A stretch of DNA of 64,000 nucleotides, taken from Pseudomonas endophytica. GTDB lineage: Bacteria > Pseudomonadota > Gammaproteobacteria > Pseudomonadales > Pseudomonadaceae. The stretch lies in the NCBI RefSeq assembly GCF_001411475.1, contig NZ_LLWH01000002.1:20960-84959 (forward strand), read 5' to 3'. A program made the position numbers and the translations under genes. Of the stretch, positions 39,556-49,940 are shown piece after piece. The notes under the pieces were generated by a model. That model was not told where the DNA came from. It saw only the letters and a list, made by a program, of their open reading frames with translations, and ran no database searches. Positions within the stretch are counted from its first letter, which is position 1. The number at the start of each line of letters is the position of its first letter.

Positions 39556-40902
39556 ATGAAATCCTTTGAAGTCAACTTTGACGGTCTCGTGGGGCCGACC
39601 CATAACTATGGCGGCTTGTCGTTTGGCAATGTTGCCTCCCAGAGCAACAGTCAGCAGGCTTCCAACCCCAAGGAAGCGGCCCTGCAAGGTCTGGACAAAA
39701 TGAAAGCGCTGATGGACATGGGTTTTGTCCAAGGCGTGCTGGCCCCGCAAGAGCGCCCAGACGTCGGTGCCTTGCGCAGCTTAGGCTTTAGCGGTACTGA
39801 CGCCGAAGTGATCAAGCGTGCCGCGAAAGAGGCGATGCCACTGCTGGCGGCCAGCTGTTCGGCCTCAAGTATGTGGGTGGCCAATGCGGCCACTGTCAGC
39901 CCAAGTGCCGACACGGCGGACGGGCGTGTACATTTCACCGCCGCCAACCTTAACTGCAAATTCCACCGCAGCATTGAGCACCCAACCACCAGCCGAGTAC
40001 TGAGCGCGATGTTTGCTGATCAACAGCACTTTGCGCATCACGCGGCCCTGCCTGCGGTGGCGCAGTTTGGTGATGAAGGCGCGGCGAACCACACCCGTTT
40101 TTGCCGTGAGTACGGCGAGGCGGGGGTTGAGTTTTTTGTCTACGGACGCAGTGCCTTCGACAGCCGCTACCCTGCACCACAAAAGTACCCGGCCCGTCAG
40201 ACCCTTGAAGCGTCACAGGCCGTAGCTCGGCTGCACGGTCTGAGTGAGGAGGGCGTGGTGTTTGCCCAGCAAAACCCGTCGGTGATTGATCAAGGCGTGT
40301 TCCATAACGACGTGATCGCGGTGGGCAATGGCGAACTGTTGTTTCATCACCAAGATGCGTTTCTGAATACCGAACACATGCTCGACGAGTTGCGTCGCAA
40401 GCTGGCCGCGCGCGGCGCACAGTTTCAGTCCATCAGCGTGCCGCGTGATCAAGTGGCGGTCGATGATGCGGTGCGTTCTTACCTGTTTAATAGCCAGTTG
40501 TTGAGCCGTGCTGATGGCTCGATGTTGCTGATCGTGCCCGAGGAATGCCGTACCAATCCACGTGTTTGGCACTACCTGCAAAGCCTGACTAGCGCAGGTG
40601 GCCCGATCCGCGAAGTGAAAGTCTTTGATCTCAAGCAGAGTATGCAGAACGGCGGTGGTCCGGCGTGCTTGCGGTTGCGTGTGGCGCTGAAAGAAACGGA
40701 ACTGGCGGCGGTCAATCCAGGGGTTATTATGACGGCCCCGTTGTACGACACGCTGACCGGCTGGGTGAACAAGCACTATCGCGATGCCCTGCGTGAAAGC
40801 GACTTGGCAGACCCGCAATTGTTGCTTGAATGCCGGACGGCACTGGATGAACTGACGCAAATCCTTAAACTGGGCTCGGTTTACCCGTTTCAGATCAATT
40901 GA
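39556..40902 (+). CDS. astB: N-succinylarginine dihydrolase
   Basis: 448 aa. Starts [20 protein letters not shown] as usual for AstB and contains [35 protein letters not shown] and [13 protein letters not shown] (catalytic Cys). Hydrolyses succinylarginine to succinylornithine, CO2 and two NH3. CCGGAGCCTCACCG precedes the ATG. Also called aruB. Confidence 0.96.
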   Translation: MKSFEVNFDGLVGPTHNYGGLSFGNVASQSNSQQASNPKEAALQGLDKMKALMDMGFVQGVLAPQERPDVGALRSLGFSGTDAEVIKRAAKEAMPLLAASCSASSMWVANAATVSPSADTADGRVHFTAANLNCKFHRSIEHPTTSRVLSAMFADQQHFAHHAALPAVAQFGDEGAANHTRFCREYGEAGVEFFVYGRSAFDSRYPAPQKYPARQTLEASQAVARLHGLSEEGVVFAQQNPSVIDQGVFHNDVIAVGNGELLFHHQDAFLNTEHMLDELRRKLAARGAQFQSISVPRDQVAVDDAVRSYLFNSQLLSRADGSMLLIVPEECRTNPRVWHYLQSLTSAGGPIREVKVFDLKQSMQNGGGPACLRLRVALKETELAAVNPGVIMTAPLYDTLTGWVNKHYRDALRESDLADPQLLLECRTALDELTQILKLGSVYPFQIN

Positions 40903-40962
40903 CCCCCGTGCGCGTTTGCCCATTGCAGACGCGCCACCTGATTTATTTATGAGAGCGAAATT

Positions 40963-41256
40963 ATGAGCGATTCCCTGCAGCTAATCCTTGAAGACACTGA
41001 TGGCACGCAACTGCAAACCTCCTGCACCCGCGTTGCGGTCATGTGGCAGGGTAAAGAGCTGTGGATCCAGCAAGACGGCCGCGGCCAGTTGCTGATTGGC
41101 GTGGACGTAGAAGAAAACGATGCTGAATACGCCAACCTGTTGCTGCGCCCATTGGCGACTAACCTTGTTAGTCTGCAACTGGAAATGGAACCGGCTGACA
41201 TGAGTGACGAAGATGGCGAAGACGGTCACGTGCATGGCCCGGACTGCAATCACTGA
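40963..41256 (+). CDS. Conserved hypothetical protein of the aru operon (PA0900-like)
   Basis: 97 aa between astB and astE. Acidic, beta-rich (LQLILEDTDGTQLQTSCTRV, MWQGKELWIQQDGRGQLLIG) with a C-terminal acidic/histidine tail DEDGEDGHVHGPDCNH that could bind metal. Sometimes auto-annotated as a topoisomerase II without basis. Start GAGAGCGAAATTATG; 13 bp before astE. Function unknown; the conserved position suggests a link to arginine catabolism. Confidence 0.82.
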   Translation: MSDSLQLILEDTDGTQLQTSCTRVAVMWQGKELWIQQDGRGQLLIGVDVEENDAEYANLLLRPLATNLVSLQLEMEPADMSDEDGEDGHVHGPDCNH

Positions 41257-41269
41257 TTAAGGATGCACT

Positions 41270-42280
41270 ATGCTCGCTCTCGGCAAACTGCTTGAACTAA
41301 CCTTGGCCGGACGTGAACCGACCGAGAAAACTCAACTGACTGTCGATGGCGTGCGTATGCGCTGGCTGGCCGAGGGTGCGCTTGAGGTGCGCCCTCCTCA
41401 AGCGCACGACAACGGCATGGACGTGCTGTTGTCGGCCGGCATCCACGGTAATGAAACGGCGCCGATCGAGTTGCTAGATCGCCTGTTGCATGCCATTGCG
41501 CGTGGCGAGATTAAGCCGCGAGCCCGAATTCTATTTTTGTTCGGTAACCCCGGTGCTATGCGCACGGGTGCGCGGTTCATCGAAGAGGACCTCAATCGAC
41601 TGTTTAACGGCCGCCATGAAAACAGCAGCGGGCCAGAAGCCTTGCGCGCCTGTGAACTAGAGCATTTGGCCGAAACCTTTTTCAATCAGCCCGATCGCGG
41701 GCGTTTGCATTTCGACCTGCACACGGCCATTCGTGGTTCGAAGATTGAGCAGTTTGCGTTGTATCCCTTTAAAGAAGGGCGCGCCCACTCTCGTGAGCAA
41801 CTGGCACGCCTGCGTGCGGCCGGAATGGAAGCGGTGCTGTTGCAGAACAAACCGTCCATTGTGTTCAGCGCTTACACCTACGATCAGCTTGGCGCTGAAG
41901 CATTTACCTTGGAGTTGGGCAAAGCCCGGCCTTTTGGGCAAAACGATGGCGTCAATGTCGAGCGTCTTGAGTTGCGCTTAAGGCAGATCATCGAAGGCAC
42001 AGAGCCTTCATTGGAAAACGCGTCGCTCGATGGATTGCAGTTGTTCAGTGTGGCGCGTGAAGTCATCAAGCACAGCGATGCTTTCATCTTGCACTTGGAG
42101 CCGAACGTCGAGAATTTTTTTGAATTGCCCAAAGGCTATTTATTGGCGCAAGACACGTCCAAAAATAGCTGGGTGATTGAAGAGGAGGGCGCACGGATTA
42201 TCTTCCCTAACCCTAAGGTCAAGAACGGCTTGCGAGCGGGGCTAATCATTGAGCCGGTAAAAGCCGAGGCGTTCGCCTAA
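41270..42280 (+). CDS. astE: Succinylglutamate desuccinylase
   Basis: 336 aa. Zinc M14-like family: metal-site [15 protein letters not shown], the arginine-containing [20 protein letters not shown] and the second zinc-ligand motif [11 protein letters not shown]. Releases glutamate and succinate, ending the AST pathway. TTAAGGATGCACT precedes the ATG. Last gene of the cluster, followed by a REP pair. Also called aruE. Confidence 0.95.
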   Translation: MLALGKLLELTLAGREPTEKTQLTVDGVRMRWLAEGALEVRPPQAHDNGMDVLLSAGIHGNETAPIELLDRLLHAIARGEIKPRARILFLFGNPGAMRTGARFIEEDLNRLFNGRHENSSGPEALRACELEHLAETFFNQPDRGRLHFDLHTAIRGSKIEQFALYPFKEGRAHSREQLARLRAAGMEAVLLQNKPSIVFSAYTYDQLGAEAFTLELGKARPFGQNDGVNVERLELRLRQIIEGTEPSLENASLDGLQLFSVAREVIKHSDAFILHLEPNVENFFELPKGYLLAQDTSKNSWVIEEEGARIIFPNPKVKNGLRAGLIIEPVKAEAFA

Positions 42281-42324
42281 AACGCTAGCAACAAGTGTTA
42301 CAAAAAAGATCACAGAGATGAACT

Positions 42325-42388
42325 GTAGGAGCTGCCGCAGGCTGCGATCTTTTTTTAACAATCAAAAGATCGCAGCCTACGGCAGTGC
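42325..42388. repeat. REP element pair after astE
   Basis: GTAGGAGCTGCCGCAGGCTG and inverted ATCGCAGCCTACGGCAGT. Separates the convergent astE and lumazine synthase genes; T-rich centre (ATCTTTTTTTAAC) might let it terminate transcription. Confidence 0.8.
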
Positions 42389-42419
42389 TGGTTGTGGAGC
42401 AGCAAGAAATGAGCTGTTG

Positions 42420-42914
42420 TTAAACCGCGCGTTTCTGCTGGATGTCCAGACGCTTGATGGCACGGATTTTCTGCAAGGTGTCGACGCAGGTTTTAGCTGC
42501 TTCTTGACCTTTGTGCACGAAGTGCTCGAAGAAGAATTTCTGATGTTCTTCGCCTGCATGGAAGTGGTGCGGCGTCAGGCTGACCGAGAACACCGGCACT
42601 TCAGTTTCCAGTTGCACTTGCATCAAGCCGCTAACCACCGACTGGGCCACGAAGTCGTGGCGATAAATACCACCATCTACGACCAAGGCCGCGCCGACGA
42701 TACCGGCATAACGGCCCGTTTTGGCTAACAGCTTGGCGTGCAATGGGATTTCAAAGGCACCGCCAACTTCAAAAAAGTCGATATCGCTTTCTTGATAGCC
42801 CTGTTCCAGCATCTCGGCCAAGAAGCCTTTACGGCTCTGATCGACGATTTCTTTATGCCAGCTAGCTTGTATAAAGGCGACACGTTCGTTGTGGTGAATG
42901 GTGGTGGGTTGCAT
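42420..42914 (-). CDS. ribH: 6,7-dimethyl-8-ribityllumazine synthase, type II (RibH2-like)
   Basis: 164 aa from the ATG at 42914 (RBS CAGGAGTCAGAAC); the long in-frame extension to 43172 runs through the riboswitch and is not coding. The motifs AFIQASWHKEIVDQSRKGF, VGGAFEIPLHAKLLAKTGRY, DGGIYRHDFVAQSVVSGLM and LTPHHFHAGEEH match the decameric type II lumazine synthases (Brucella RibH2 type), not the housekeeping RibH of the rib operon. Condenses the ribityl pyrimidine with dihydroxybutanone phosphate. Preceded by an FMN riboswitch. Confidence 0.9.
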   Translation of the reverse strand: MQPTTIHHNERVAFIQASWHKEIVDQSRKGFLAEMLEQGYQESDIDFFEVGGAFEIPLHAKLLAKTGRYAGIVGAALVVDGGIYRHDFVAQSVVSGLMQVQLETEVPVFSVSLTPHHFHAGEEHQKFFFEHFVHKGQEAAKTCVDTLQKIRAIKRLDIQQKRAV

Positions 42915-43046
42915 GTTCTGACTCCTGTTTGTGTGAAAAACAGGGCATATGAATCGAATGGGATTTAAGGGTACGTTTAGGTGCGTCAACAGGCCGTTAA
43001 GCCGTGTTGCTCGCCACCCAGGTACGGCCCTTAGGCGCCAATCCCG

Positions 43047-43215
43047 TTCTCTCTTCATCCGGACTATGACCGTCGGCCTCGGAATCACACCGAGTCTGCT
43101 GACCTTGGAGCATCTCAGCCTTAAAGCTGTTTGATGGACCAAGCGCTCGCGGGCTATACGCATTGCGCGCAATTACCGCCGGTGGGGAATTACACCCCGC
43201 CCTGAGAACGTTGCC
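43047..43215 (-). promoter_or_regulatory. FMN riboswitch (RFN element)
   Basis: On the minus strand the conserved RFN blocks occur in order: AGGGCGGGGTGTAATTCCCC, ACCGGCGGTAATTGCG, AGCCCGCGAGCG, CTCGGTGTGATTCCGAG, GCCGACGGTCATAGTCCGGA and a closing GAAGAGAGAA arm. It lies 130 bp upstream of ribH in the same direction and should repress it when FMN is abundant. Confidence 0.93.
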
Positions 43216-43371
43216 CCCCGTATTTCGGAGCGGCGGGCATTTTGTATCACAAATGTTTCAAAGATGCATCGCTGCATTTAGCGAATAACGATCGTTTTTT
43301 TGATCCCGGTATGCGGCTATTCTTGCTCCACAAGGATTTCCCTGATGAGCCCATGGCCGAGGTTTTTTTAC

Positions 43372-44376
43372 ATGACTGTTATAGATCTGCGCAGTGACAC
43401 CGTGACCCAGCCGAGCACTGGCATGCGTGAGGCCATGGAGAGTGCCGTGTTGGGAGACGATGTGTATGGTGAAGATCCGACAGTGAACATGCTTGAGTCC
43501 GAATTGGCATCGCGCTTGGGCTTTGCGCAGGCGCTGTTTGTCCCTACCGGAACCATGAGTAACTTACTGGCGTTAATGGCCCACTGTGGGCGCGGTGATG
43601 AATACATCGTGGGGCAGCAGGCGCATACGTATAAATACGAAGGGGGCGGTGCGGCGGTGCTCGGCTCTATCCAGCCGCAACCGCTGGAGGTTCAGGCGGA
43701 TGGTAGTTTAGATTTGCGCCAGGTGGCTGCCGCGATTAAGCCCGACGACTTTCACTTTGCTCGCACCCGTTTGCTGGCGCTGGAAAACACTATGCAGGGT
43801 AAGGTACTGCCGCTCGAGTACTTGGCAGCGGCCAGCAGATTGACCCGCGAACACGGCTTGGCATTACATCTTGACGGTGCGCGCCTCTACAACGCCGCCG
43901 TGAAGCTTGGGGTCGATGCGAGTGAAATTACCCGCCATTTCGATTCGGTTTCGGTGTGTCTGTCCAAGGGTTTGGGAGCGCCGATAGGGTCTGTGCTATG
44001 CGGCACCGCTGAATTGATTAGCAGAGCACGACGCCTACGTAAAATGGTCGGGGGTGGCATGCGACAAGCGGGGCAATTGGCTGCTGCGGGCTTATATGCG
44101 CTGAACCATCAGGTCGAACGTCTGGCAGATGACCATGCCAATGCCCAGTTGTTGGCCGAAGGTCTGCATGCGGCCGGTTATCGCGTTGAGCCAGTGCAGA
44201 CCAACATGGTGTATATACAGGTTGATGAGCAGGCCGAGGCATTAAACGCGTTTGCAGGGGCACGGGATATCAAGCTCAGCGCTGCACCGCGCCTGCGTCT
44301 TGTGACTCATATGGGCGTCAGCCGCAGTCAAATCGAGCAGACCATCGACGTTTTTAACGACTTTATCCGCCAATAA
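43372..44376 (+). CDS. ltaE: Low-specificity L-threonine aldolase
   Basis: 334 aa from the ATG at 43372 ([20 protein letters not shown]); an in-frame ATG at 43345 with AAGGA upstream is an alternative. Cleaves L-threonine/allo-threonine to glycine and acetaldehyde. PLP-fold motifs: [47 protein letters not shown] and the PLP lysine in [15 protein letters not shown]. Located between ribH and alaS. Confidence 0.92.
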   Translation: MTVIDLRSDTVTQPSTGMREAMESAVLGDDVYGEDPTVNMLESELASRLGFAQALFVPTGTMSNLLALMAHCGRGDEYIVGQQAHTYKYEGGGAAVLGSIQPQPLEVQADGSLDLRQVAAAIKPDDFHFARTRLLALENTMQGKVLPLEYLAAASRLTREHGLALHLDGARLYNAAVKLGVDASEITRHFDSVSVCLSKGLGAPIGSVLCGTAELISRARRLRKMVGGGMRQAGQLAAAGLYALNHQVERLADDHANAQLLAEGLHAAGYRVEPVQTNMVYIQVDEQAEALNAFAGARDIKLSAAPRLRLVTHMGVSRSQIEQTIDVFNDFIRQ

Positions 44377-44588
44377 ACTTGCAATCCGTCCAATTGACTA
44401 TACCTATCGCACAAACACACTGTACCCAAGGCAAAGGGCCGATATAATGCGGCCCTTTGCGAGTCGTTTGTCAATTGATGAGAATTGTTTGCCTAGGCCT
44501 TAGGGTGTTTACCCGTCGAGCTTTTGAGCAATAGCCATTAATTGACACCTATGACTTGCCTCTGGCCGTAGCCTCCGTGGAAGAACCT

Positions 44589-47207
44589 ATGAAAAGCGCA
44601 GAAATCCGTGAAGCCTTCCTTCGCTTCTTCGAGGAGCAAGGTCACACCCGTGTCCCTTCCAGCTCCTTGGTCCCTAATAACGATCCAACCCTGCTGTTCA
44701 CCAACGCGGGGATGAACCAGTTCAAGGACTGCTTCTTGGGTCAAGAAAAGCGTGCTTACACCCGTGCGACAAGCAGCCAGAAGTGCGTGCGAGCCGGTGG
44801 CAAGAACAGCGATCTGGAAAACGTCGGTTACACCGCGCGTCACCACACCTTCTTTGAAATGCTTGGCAACTTCAGCTTTGGCGATTACTTCAAAAAAGAC
44901 GCGATCAACTTCGCCTGGACCTTTCTGACTGGCGTTTTGCAGCTGCCTAAAGAAAAACTGTGGGTCACGGTTTACGCCAGCGACGACGAAGCCTACGACA
45001 TCTGGACCCAAGACGTGGGTGTGCCAGCCGAGCGCATGATCCGTATTGGTGACAACAAAGGCGCTCCTTACGCGTCGGACAACTTCTGGACCATGGGTGA
45101 TACCGGCCCGTGCGGCCCCTGCACCGAGATTTTCTACGATCACGGCCCTGATATCTGGGGTGGCCCGCCGGGCTCGCCAGAAGAAGACGGTGACCGTTAC
45201 ATCGAAATCTGGAACAACGTATTCATGCAGTTCAACCGCACCGCCGACGGCGTGTTGCATCCGTTGCCAGCGCCGTCGGTAGACACCGGCATGGGCTTGG
45301 AGCGGATCAGTGCGGTGATGCAGCACGTTAACTCCAACTACGACATTGACCTGTTCCAAAGCCTGTTGAAGGCCGCCTCTGAGGCGATTGGTTGCGCGAA
45401 CGAAGGTCAAGCCTCCCTCAAAGTGGTGGCTGACCATATTCGTTCTTGCAGCTTCCTGATTGCAGACGGCGTGCTGCCTTCAAACGAAGGCCGTGGTTAC
45501 GTGCTGCGCCGAATCATTCGTCGCGCCTGCCGTCACGGCAACAAGTTGGGTGCAACCGGTAATTTCTTCTACAAAATCGTTGCGGCACTGGTTGCTGAAA
45601 TGGGCGCGAGCTTCTCGGAGCTGGTGCGTGAGCAGGCCAACATTGAACGCGTACTGAAGGCCGAAGAAGAGCAGTTCTCCAAGACCTTGGAGCAGGGTCT
45701 GAAAATCCTTGAACAAGATCTGGCTGAGCTTAAAGGCACTGTAGTGCCCGGCGACGTAGTGTTTAAGCTGTATGACACCTACGGTTTTCCGATGGATTTG
45801 ACCGCCGATATCGCTCGCGAGCGCAACCTGACCGTCGATGAAGAAGGTTTTGAGCGCGAGATGGAAGCTCAGCGTGTGCGTGCGCGTTCCGCCAGCTCGT
45901 TCGGTCTTGACTACAACACCTTGGTTAAAGTTGACGTGCCCACTGAATTTATCGGTTACGGCGCAACCCACAGTTCGGCCAAGGTGATTGCTCTTTATAA
46001 AGAAGGTCAATCGGTTGCTAGTCTGAGCGAGGGCGACGAGGGTGTGATTGTTCTCGATCAAACGCCTTTCTACGCAGAGTCCGGTGGTCAGGTCGGCGAT
46101 TGCGGTTACCTGCAAGCCGGTGCTGCACGCTTTGACGTGCGTGATACGACTAAAACCGGCGGTGCATTTTTGCATCACGGTGTGGTGGCAGCGGGCGGTC
46201 TGAAAGTCGGCGACACGGTTAATGCTCAGGTTGACGCTGATGTGCGTCACGCCACCTCATTGAACCACTCGGCGACTCACTTGCTGCATGCCGCCCTGCG
46301 CAAAGTGCTGGGTGAGCACGTTCAGCAGAAGGGCTCGCTGGTTGACAGTCAGCGCATGCGCTTTGACTTCAGCCACTTCGAATCGATCAAGCCTGAACAA
46401 ATCAAGGCCCTAGAAGATATCGTTAACGCCGAGATTCGTAAGAACACCCCGGTAGAGACTGAAGAAACCGATATCGAAACCGCGAAGCAAAAAGGTGCAA
46501 TGGCACTGTTTGGCGAGAAGTACGGCGACAACGTGCGGGTCTTGAGCATGGGCGGCGATTTCTCGGTGGAGCTGTGTGGCGGTATTCACGCCCAGCGCAC
46601 GGGCGACATCGGTCTGATGAAAATCACCAGCGAAGGTGGGGTTGCTTCGGGTATACGTCGTATTGAAGCGGTCACGGGCGCAGCTGCGCTGGCTTACTTG
46701 AACGCCGCCGAAGAGCAGCTCAAAGAAGCCGCGAGCTTGGTAAAAGGCTCGCGTGACAATCTGGTCGACAAACTGTCGGCTGTGCTGGAGCGTAATCGCC
46801 AGTTGGAAAAACAACTGGAGCAATTGCAGGCTAAGGCCGCGAGCGCTGCAGGCGATGATCTGTCATCGTCCGCAGTCGATGTAAAAGGCGTGAATGTGTT
46901 GGCCGCTCGCCTGGACGGTCAAGATGGCAAGGCGCTACTGGCGCTGGTAGATCAGCTAAAGAACAAGCTCGGCCGCGCAGTGATCCTGCTCGGCAGTGTT
47001 CATGAAGACAAGGTCGTATTGGTTGCAGGCGTAACCAAAGACCTGACTGGCCAACTCAAAGCCGGTGATTTGATGAAGCAGGCCGCTGCGGCAGTGGGCG
47101 GGAAGGGTGGTGGTCGTCCGGATATGGCGCAAGGCGGTGGCGTTGATGCTGCAGCTCTGGACGCCGCGCTGGCCCTGACGGTGCCATTTGTCGAACAGGG
47201 TATCTGA
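44589..47207 (+). CDS. alaS: Alanyl-tRNA synthetase
   Basis: 872 aa from the ATG at 44589. Charges tRNA-Ala. Aminoacylation core with [17 protein letters not shown] and [19 protein letters not shown]; editing domain zinc motif in [13 protein letters not shown] and [12 protein letters not shown]; coiled-coil and C-Ala region ending [15 protein letters not shown]. Upstream (44377-44588) shows no gene. Followed 84 bp later by lysC, as in other pseudomonads. Confidence 0.97.
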   Translation: MKSAEIREAFLRFFEEQGHTRVPSSSLVPNNDPTLLFTNAGMNQFKDCFLGQEKRAYTRATSSQKCVRAGGKNSDLENVGYTARHHTFFEMLGNFSFGDYFKKDAINFAWTFLTGVLQLPKEKLWVTVYASDDEAYDIWTQDVGVPAERMIRIGDNKGAPYASDNFWTMGDTGPCGPCTEIFYDHGPDIWGGPPGSPEEDGDRYIEIWNNVFMQFNRTADGVLHPLPAPSVDTGMGLERISAVMQHVNSNYDIDLFQSLLKAASEAIGCANEGQASLKVVADHIRSCSFLIADGVLPSNEGRGYVLRRIIRRACRHGNKLGATGNFFYKIVAALVAEMGASFSELVREQANIERVLKAEEEQFSKTLEQGLKILEQDLAELKGTVVPGDVVFKLYDTYGFPMDLTADIARERNLTVDEEGFEREMEAQRVRARSASSFGLDYNTLVKVDVPTEFIGYGATHSSAKVIALYKEGQSVASLSEGDEGVIVLDQTPFYAESGGQVGDCGYLQAGAARFDVRDTTKTGGAFLHHGVVAAGGLKVGDTVNAQVDADVRHATSLNHSATHLLHAALRKVLGEHVQQKGSLVDSQRMRFDFSHFESIKPEQIKALEDIVNAEIRKNTPVETEETDIETAKQKGAMALFGEKYGDNVRVLSMGGDFSVELCGGIHAQRTGDIGLMKITSEGGVASGIRRIEAVTGAAALAYLNAAEEQLKEAASLVKGSRDNLVDKLSAVLERNRQLEKQLEQLQAKAASAAGDDLSSSAVDVKGVNVLAARLDGQDGKALLALVDQLKNKLGRAVILLGSVHEDKVVLVAGVTKDLTGQLKAGDLMKQAAAAVGGKGGGRPDMAQGGGVDAAALDAALALTVPFVEQGI

Positions 47208-47291
47208 AGTCCAGTACGCGCTGTCGTCTAGTGGCGGCGCGTCGTTTGAATGATATATGGGCGCCCTTTTATGGGCTGAGGCTGCTTTGAA

Positions 47292-48527
47292 ATGGCTTTG
47301 ATCGTACAGAAATTTGGAGGCACCTCGGTCGGCTCTGTCGAGAGAATCGAACAGGTCGCCGATAAAGTTAAAGCATTCCGTGAAGCTGGCAACGACCTAG
47401 TGATTGTGCTTTCTGCGATGAGCGGCGAAACCAATCGTTTGATTGATCTGGCTAAACAGATCAGCGATCAGCCGTTGGCGCGTGAGCTGGATGTCATTGT
47501 GTCCACCGGCGAACAGGTGACGATTGGCTTGCTGTCTATGGCGCTGAACAAGCGCGGCGTTCCTGCGGTGTCCTACACGGGTAGTCAGGTACGCATTTTG
47601 ACTGACAGCTCGCACACCAAAGCCCGCATCTTGCAAATCGACGACCAGAAAATTCGCGCCGACTTAAAAGCAGGGCGTGTGGTTGTGGTTGCAGGTTTTC
47701 AGGGTGTGGACGAAAACGGCAATATCACGACCTTGGGCCGTGGTGGCTCAGACACGACCGGTGTGGCGCTGGCAGCGGCGTTGAAGGCTGATGAGTGCCA
47801 GATCTACACCGATGTTGACGGTGTCTACACTACCGATCCACGGGTTGTGGCAAAAGCTCAGCGTTTGGAAAAGATCACCTTCGAAGAAATGCTGGAAATG
47901 GCCAGCTTGGGCTCCAAGGTGTTGCAGATCCGCGCGGTTGAGTTTGCAGGCAAGTACAACGTTCCGCTGCGCGTATTGCACAGCTTCAAAGAGGGGCCGG
48001 GCACCCTCATTACTATCGATGAAGAGGAATCCATGGAACAGCCGATCATTTCGGGCATCGCTTTTAACCGCGACGAAGCCAAGCTGACCATCCGTGGCGT
48101 GCCAGACATCCCGGGCGTGGCATTCAAGATTCTGGGCCCGATCAGCGCGGCTAATATTGAAGTCGACATGATCGTGCAGAACGTTGCGCACGATAACACC
48201 ACTGACTTCACCTTCACGGTGCATCGCAACGACTACCAGGCGGCCTTTGAGGTGCTGGAACACACGTCGCGCGCGATTGGCGCCCGTGAAGTGGTCGGTG
48301 ATACCAACATCGCTAAAGTGTCGATCGTCGGCGTGGGCATGCGTTCCCATGCGGGTGTCGCCAGCCGTATGTTTGAGTCGCTGGCTAAAGAGAACATCAA
48401 CATCCTGATGATCTCTACCTCCGAGATCAAAGTGTCGGTGGTGATTGAAGAGAAGTACCTGGAGCTCGCTGTGCGTTCACTGCACACCGCTTTTGATCTG
48501 GATGCACCTGCCCGACAGGGCGAGTAA
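47292..48527 (+). CDS. lysC: Aspartokinase
   Basis: 411 aa. Phosphorylates aspartate, the first step to lysine, methionine and threonine. Kinase part: VQKFGGTSVGSVERI, STGEQVTIGLLSMAL, TTLGRGGSDTTGVALAAAL and YTDVDGVYTTDPR; C-terminal two ACT domains (from about 265, TIRGVPDIPGVAFKILG and VSIVGVGMRSHAGVASRMFE) for feedback control. Followed by a terminator at 48541. Confidence 0.96.
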   Translation: MALIVQKFGGTSVGSVERIEQVADKVKAFREAGNDLVIVLSAMSGETNRLIDLAKQISDQPLARELDVIVSTGEQVTIGLLSMALNKRGVPAVSYTGSQVRILTDSSHTKARILQIDDQKIRADLKAGRVVVVAGFQGVDENGNITTLGRGGSDTTGVALAAALKADECQIYTDVDGVYTTDPRVVAKAQRLEKITFEEMLEMASLGSKVLQIRAVEFAGKYNVPLRVLHSFKEGPGTLITIDEEESMEQPIISGIAFNRDEAKLTIRGVPDIPGVAFKILGPISAANIEVDMIVQNVAHDNTTDFTFTVHRNDYQAAFEVLEHTSRAIGAREVVGDTNIAKVSIVGVGMRSHAGVASRMFESLAKENINILMISTSEIKVSVVIEEKYLELAVRSLHTAFDLDAPARQGE

Positions 48528-48540
48528 AGCGTTGCTCAGA

Positions 48541-48570
48541 GGGCGTGGTTGATCCGCGCCCTTTGTTTTT
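48541..48570 (+). terminator. Terminator after lysC
   Basis: GGGCGTGG / CCGCGCCC stem (one mismatch) with a TTGAT loop and TTTGTTTTT. Confidence 0.75.
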
Positions 48571-48619
48571 ATGATCGTTGTGGCAGCGGACTGTATCTTT
48601 TGCCATGTTGGTCAATACT

Positions 48620-48672
48620 AAGGGCGCAGGGCTATGTAGCTATTTAGCTAGCAGGCCCAAGCCCTTTTTTTT
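48620..48672 (+). terminator. Nested hairpin with T8 just upstream of rsmA
   Basis: Outer arms AAGGGC / GCCCTT, inner GGGCT / AGGCCC pairing and a self-complementary TAGCTATTTAGCTA apex, followed by eight T residues; 42 nt before the rsmA ATG. May end an independent short transcript or attenuate rsmA. Confidence 0.5.
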
Positions 48673-48713
48673 GCAGACTAGTTGTCCCTGAATGAAAGTG
48701 TGAGGAGAAACGT

Positions 48714-48902
48714 ATGCTGATTCTGACTCGCCGGTGCGCAGAGAGCCTGATCATAGGCGATGGTGAAATTACTGTGACCGTGCTCGGTGTTAAAGGAAAC
48801 CAAGTGCGAATTGGAGTGAATGCCCCTAAGGAAGTGGCCGTGCACCGCGAGGAAATCTACCTGCGGATCAAGAAAGAAAAGGACGAAGAACCAAGTCTTT
48901 AA
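48714..48902 (+). CDS. rsmA: Carbon storage regulator RsmA/CsrA
   Basis: 62 aa. Starts [20 protein letters not shown] and contains the RNA-contact residues in [19 protein letters not shown]. Homodimeric RNA-binding protein that represses translation at GGA motifs and is titrated by RsmX/Y/Z sRNAs. GTGAGGAGAAACGT precedes the ATG. Position lysC-rsmA-tRNA-Ser is conserved in pseudomonads. Confidence 0.98.
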   Translation: MLILTRRCAESLIIGDGEITVTVLGVKGNQVRIGVNAPKEVAVHREEIYLRIKKEKDEEPSL

Positions 48903-48920
48903 TTTTATTTAAGTTTTTAG

Positions 48921-48949
48921 TTGCATGCGGGGAAAAGGCTGGTTATTAT
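48921..48949 (+). promoter_or_regulatory. Promoter of tRNA-Ser
   Basis: TTGCAT, 17-bp spacer, TATTAT, ending 15 bp before the tRNA; a sigma-70-type promoter. Confidence 0.6.
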
Positions 48950-48963
48950 ACGCCCCGTGTTGC

Positions 48964-49054
48964 GGAGAGGTGGCCGAGTGGCCGAAGGCGCTCCCCTGCT
49001 AAGGGAGTACATCTCAAAAGGGTGTCGGGGGTTCGAATCCCCCCTTCTCCGCCA
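48964..49054 (+). tRNA. tRNA-Ser (GCT)
   Basis: 91 nt including encoded CCA. Acceptor GGAGAGG / CTTCTCC, long variable arm typical of class II tRNA, anticodon loop CTGCTAA with anticodon GCT, T-loop GGTTCGAATCC. Confidence 0.95.
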
Positions 49055-49119
49055 TTATTCATGTAGCACGTTAGAATCTAGCCACTTCAGTAAGTTGTTG
49101 AATTTATTGAAAAAAACAC

Positions 49120-49147
49120 TTGGCAGAGAGATTCAACGGTCTATAAT
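49120..49147 (+). promoter_or_regulatory. Promoter of the tRNA-Arg cluster
   Basis: TTGGCA, 16-bp spacer, TATAAT, 14 bp before the first tRNA-Arg. Confidence 0.65.
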
Positions 49148-49161
49148 ACGTAGCTTCAAAT

Positions 49162-49238
49162 GCACTCGTAGCTCAGCTGGATAGAGTACTCGGCTACGAA
49201 CCGAGCGGTCACAGGTTCGAATCCTGTCGAGTGCACCA
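49162..49238 (+). tRNA. tRNA-Arg (ACG), copy 1
   Basis: 77 nt with encoded CCA. Acceptor GCACTCG / CGAGTGC, anticodon loop CTACGAA, anticodon ACG (A34 modified to inosine in bacteria). Confidence 0.96.
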
Positions 49239-49309
49239 TTTAAGAGTTAGTTGCTTCGGTAGTTAACTTGGCTTCAACCAGAGGTGATCTGGTTTAACAA
49301 ACACAACTT

Positions 49310-49386
49310 GCACTCGTAGCTCAGCTGGATAGAGTACTCGGCTACGAACCGAGCGGTCACAGGTTCGAATCCTGTCGAGTGCACCA
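49310..49386 (+). tRNA. tRNA-Arg (ACG), copy 2
   Basis: Identical to copy 1 over 77 nt; separated from it by a 71-bp spacer that is itself repeated after this copy. Confidence 0.96.
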
Positions 49387-49456
49387 TTTATAAGTTAGTT
49401 GCTTCGGTAGTTAACTTAGCTTCAGCCAGGGTGGTCTGGTTTAACAAACACAACTT

Positions 49457-49533
49457 GCACTCGTAGCTCAGCTGGATAGAGTACTCGGCTACGAACCGAG
49501 CGGTCACAGGTTCGAATCCTGTCGAGTGCACCA
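49457..49533 (+). tRNA. tRNA-Arg (ACG), copy 3
   Basis: Third identical copy, 147 bp after copy 2; followed by a terminator. Confidence 0.96.
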
Positions 49534-49543
49534 TATACCAAGA

Positions 49544-49568
49544 AGCCCGCATTTAATGCGGGCTTTTT
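49544..49568 (+). terminator. Terminator of the tRNA-Arg cluster
   Basis: AGCCCGCAT / ATGCGGGCT stem with a TTA loop and T5. Confidence 0.85.
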
Positions 49569-49911
49569 GCTGTCTGCGATTTATGAAAGTTTTGAATCGC
49601 CTTGGTTGGCATCCTTTTTTGTCACGGCTGCGACATATCCTCTGTTTACCTTGAACCCGTCTAGGCGCTCCCTAGGAATTTACTGAGCCAAACGCGGTCT
49701 TTGTAGAGGGTTATCGCAGTCTGCGAACCGTTGATCTTAAAAAGCCGGCATTTGCTAAAAACACAAGCTGAGCAAAAAATCGAAAAAGGTGTGCTCTCCC
49801 AAACGCTTTTAGCGTCGCAGATTTAACGACGCAGACGCAGTCGTAAACGTTTGTTATCTCCACAGATTTATAGCGTCATTAATTTTTAAGCCGTGTATGA
49901 TTGCGCCCGTC

Positions 49912-49926
49912 AGCCCCGCCGGGGCT
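49912..49926 (+). promoter_or_regulatory. GC-rich hairpin in the mgtE leader
   Basis: AGCCCC-GCC-GGGGCT, 115 nt before mgtE, followed 15 nt later by a possible leader ORF. No T-tract. The rest of the 470-bp gap (49569-50040) shows no gene. Confidence 0.4.
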
Positions 49927-49940
49927 TGTGGAATACCTCC

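Noticed and set aside
42915..43172. In-frame 86-codon N-terminal extension of ribH
   Set aside because: It translates the FMN riboswitch; the ATG at 42914 has a good ribosome binding site and family-typical start.
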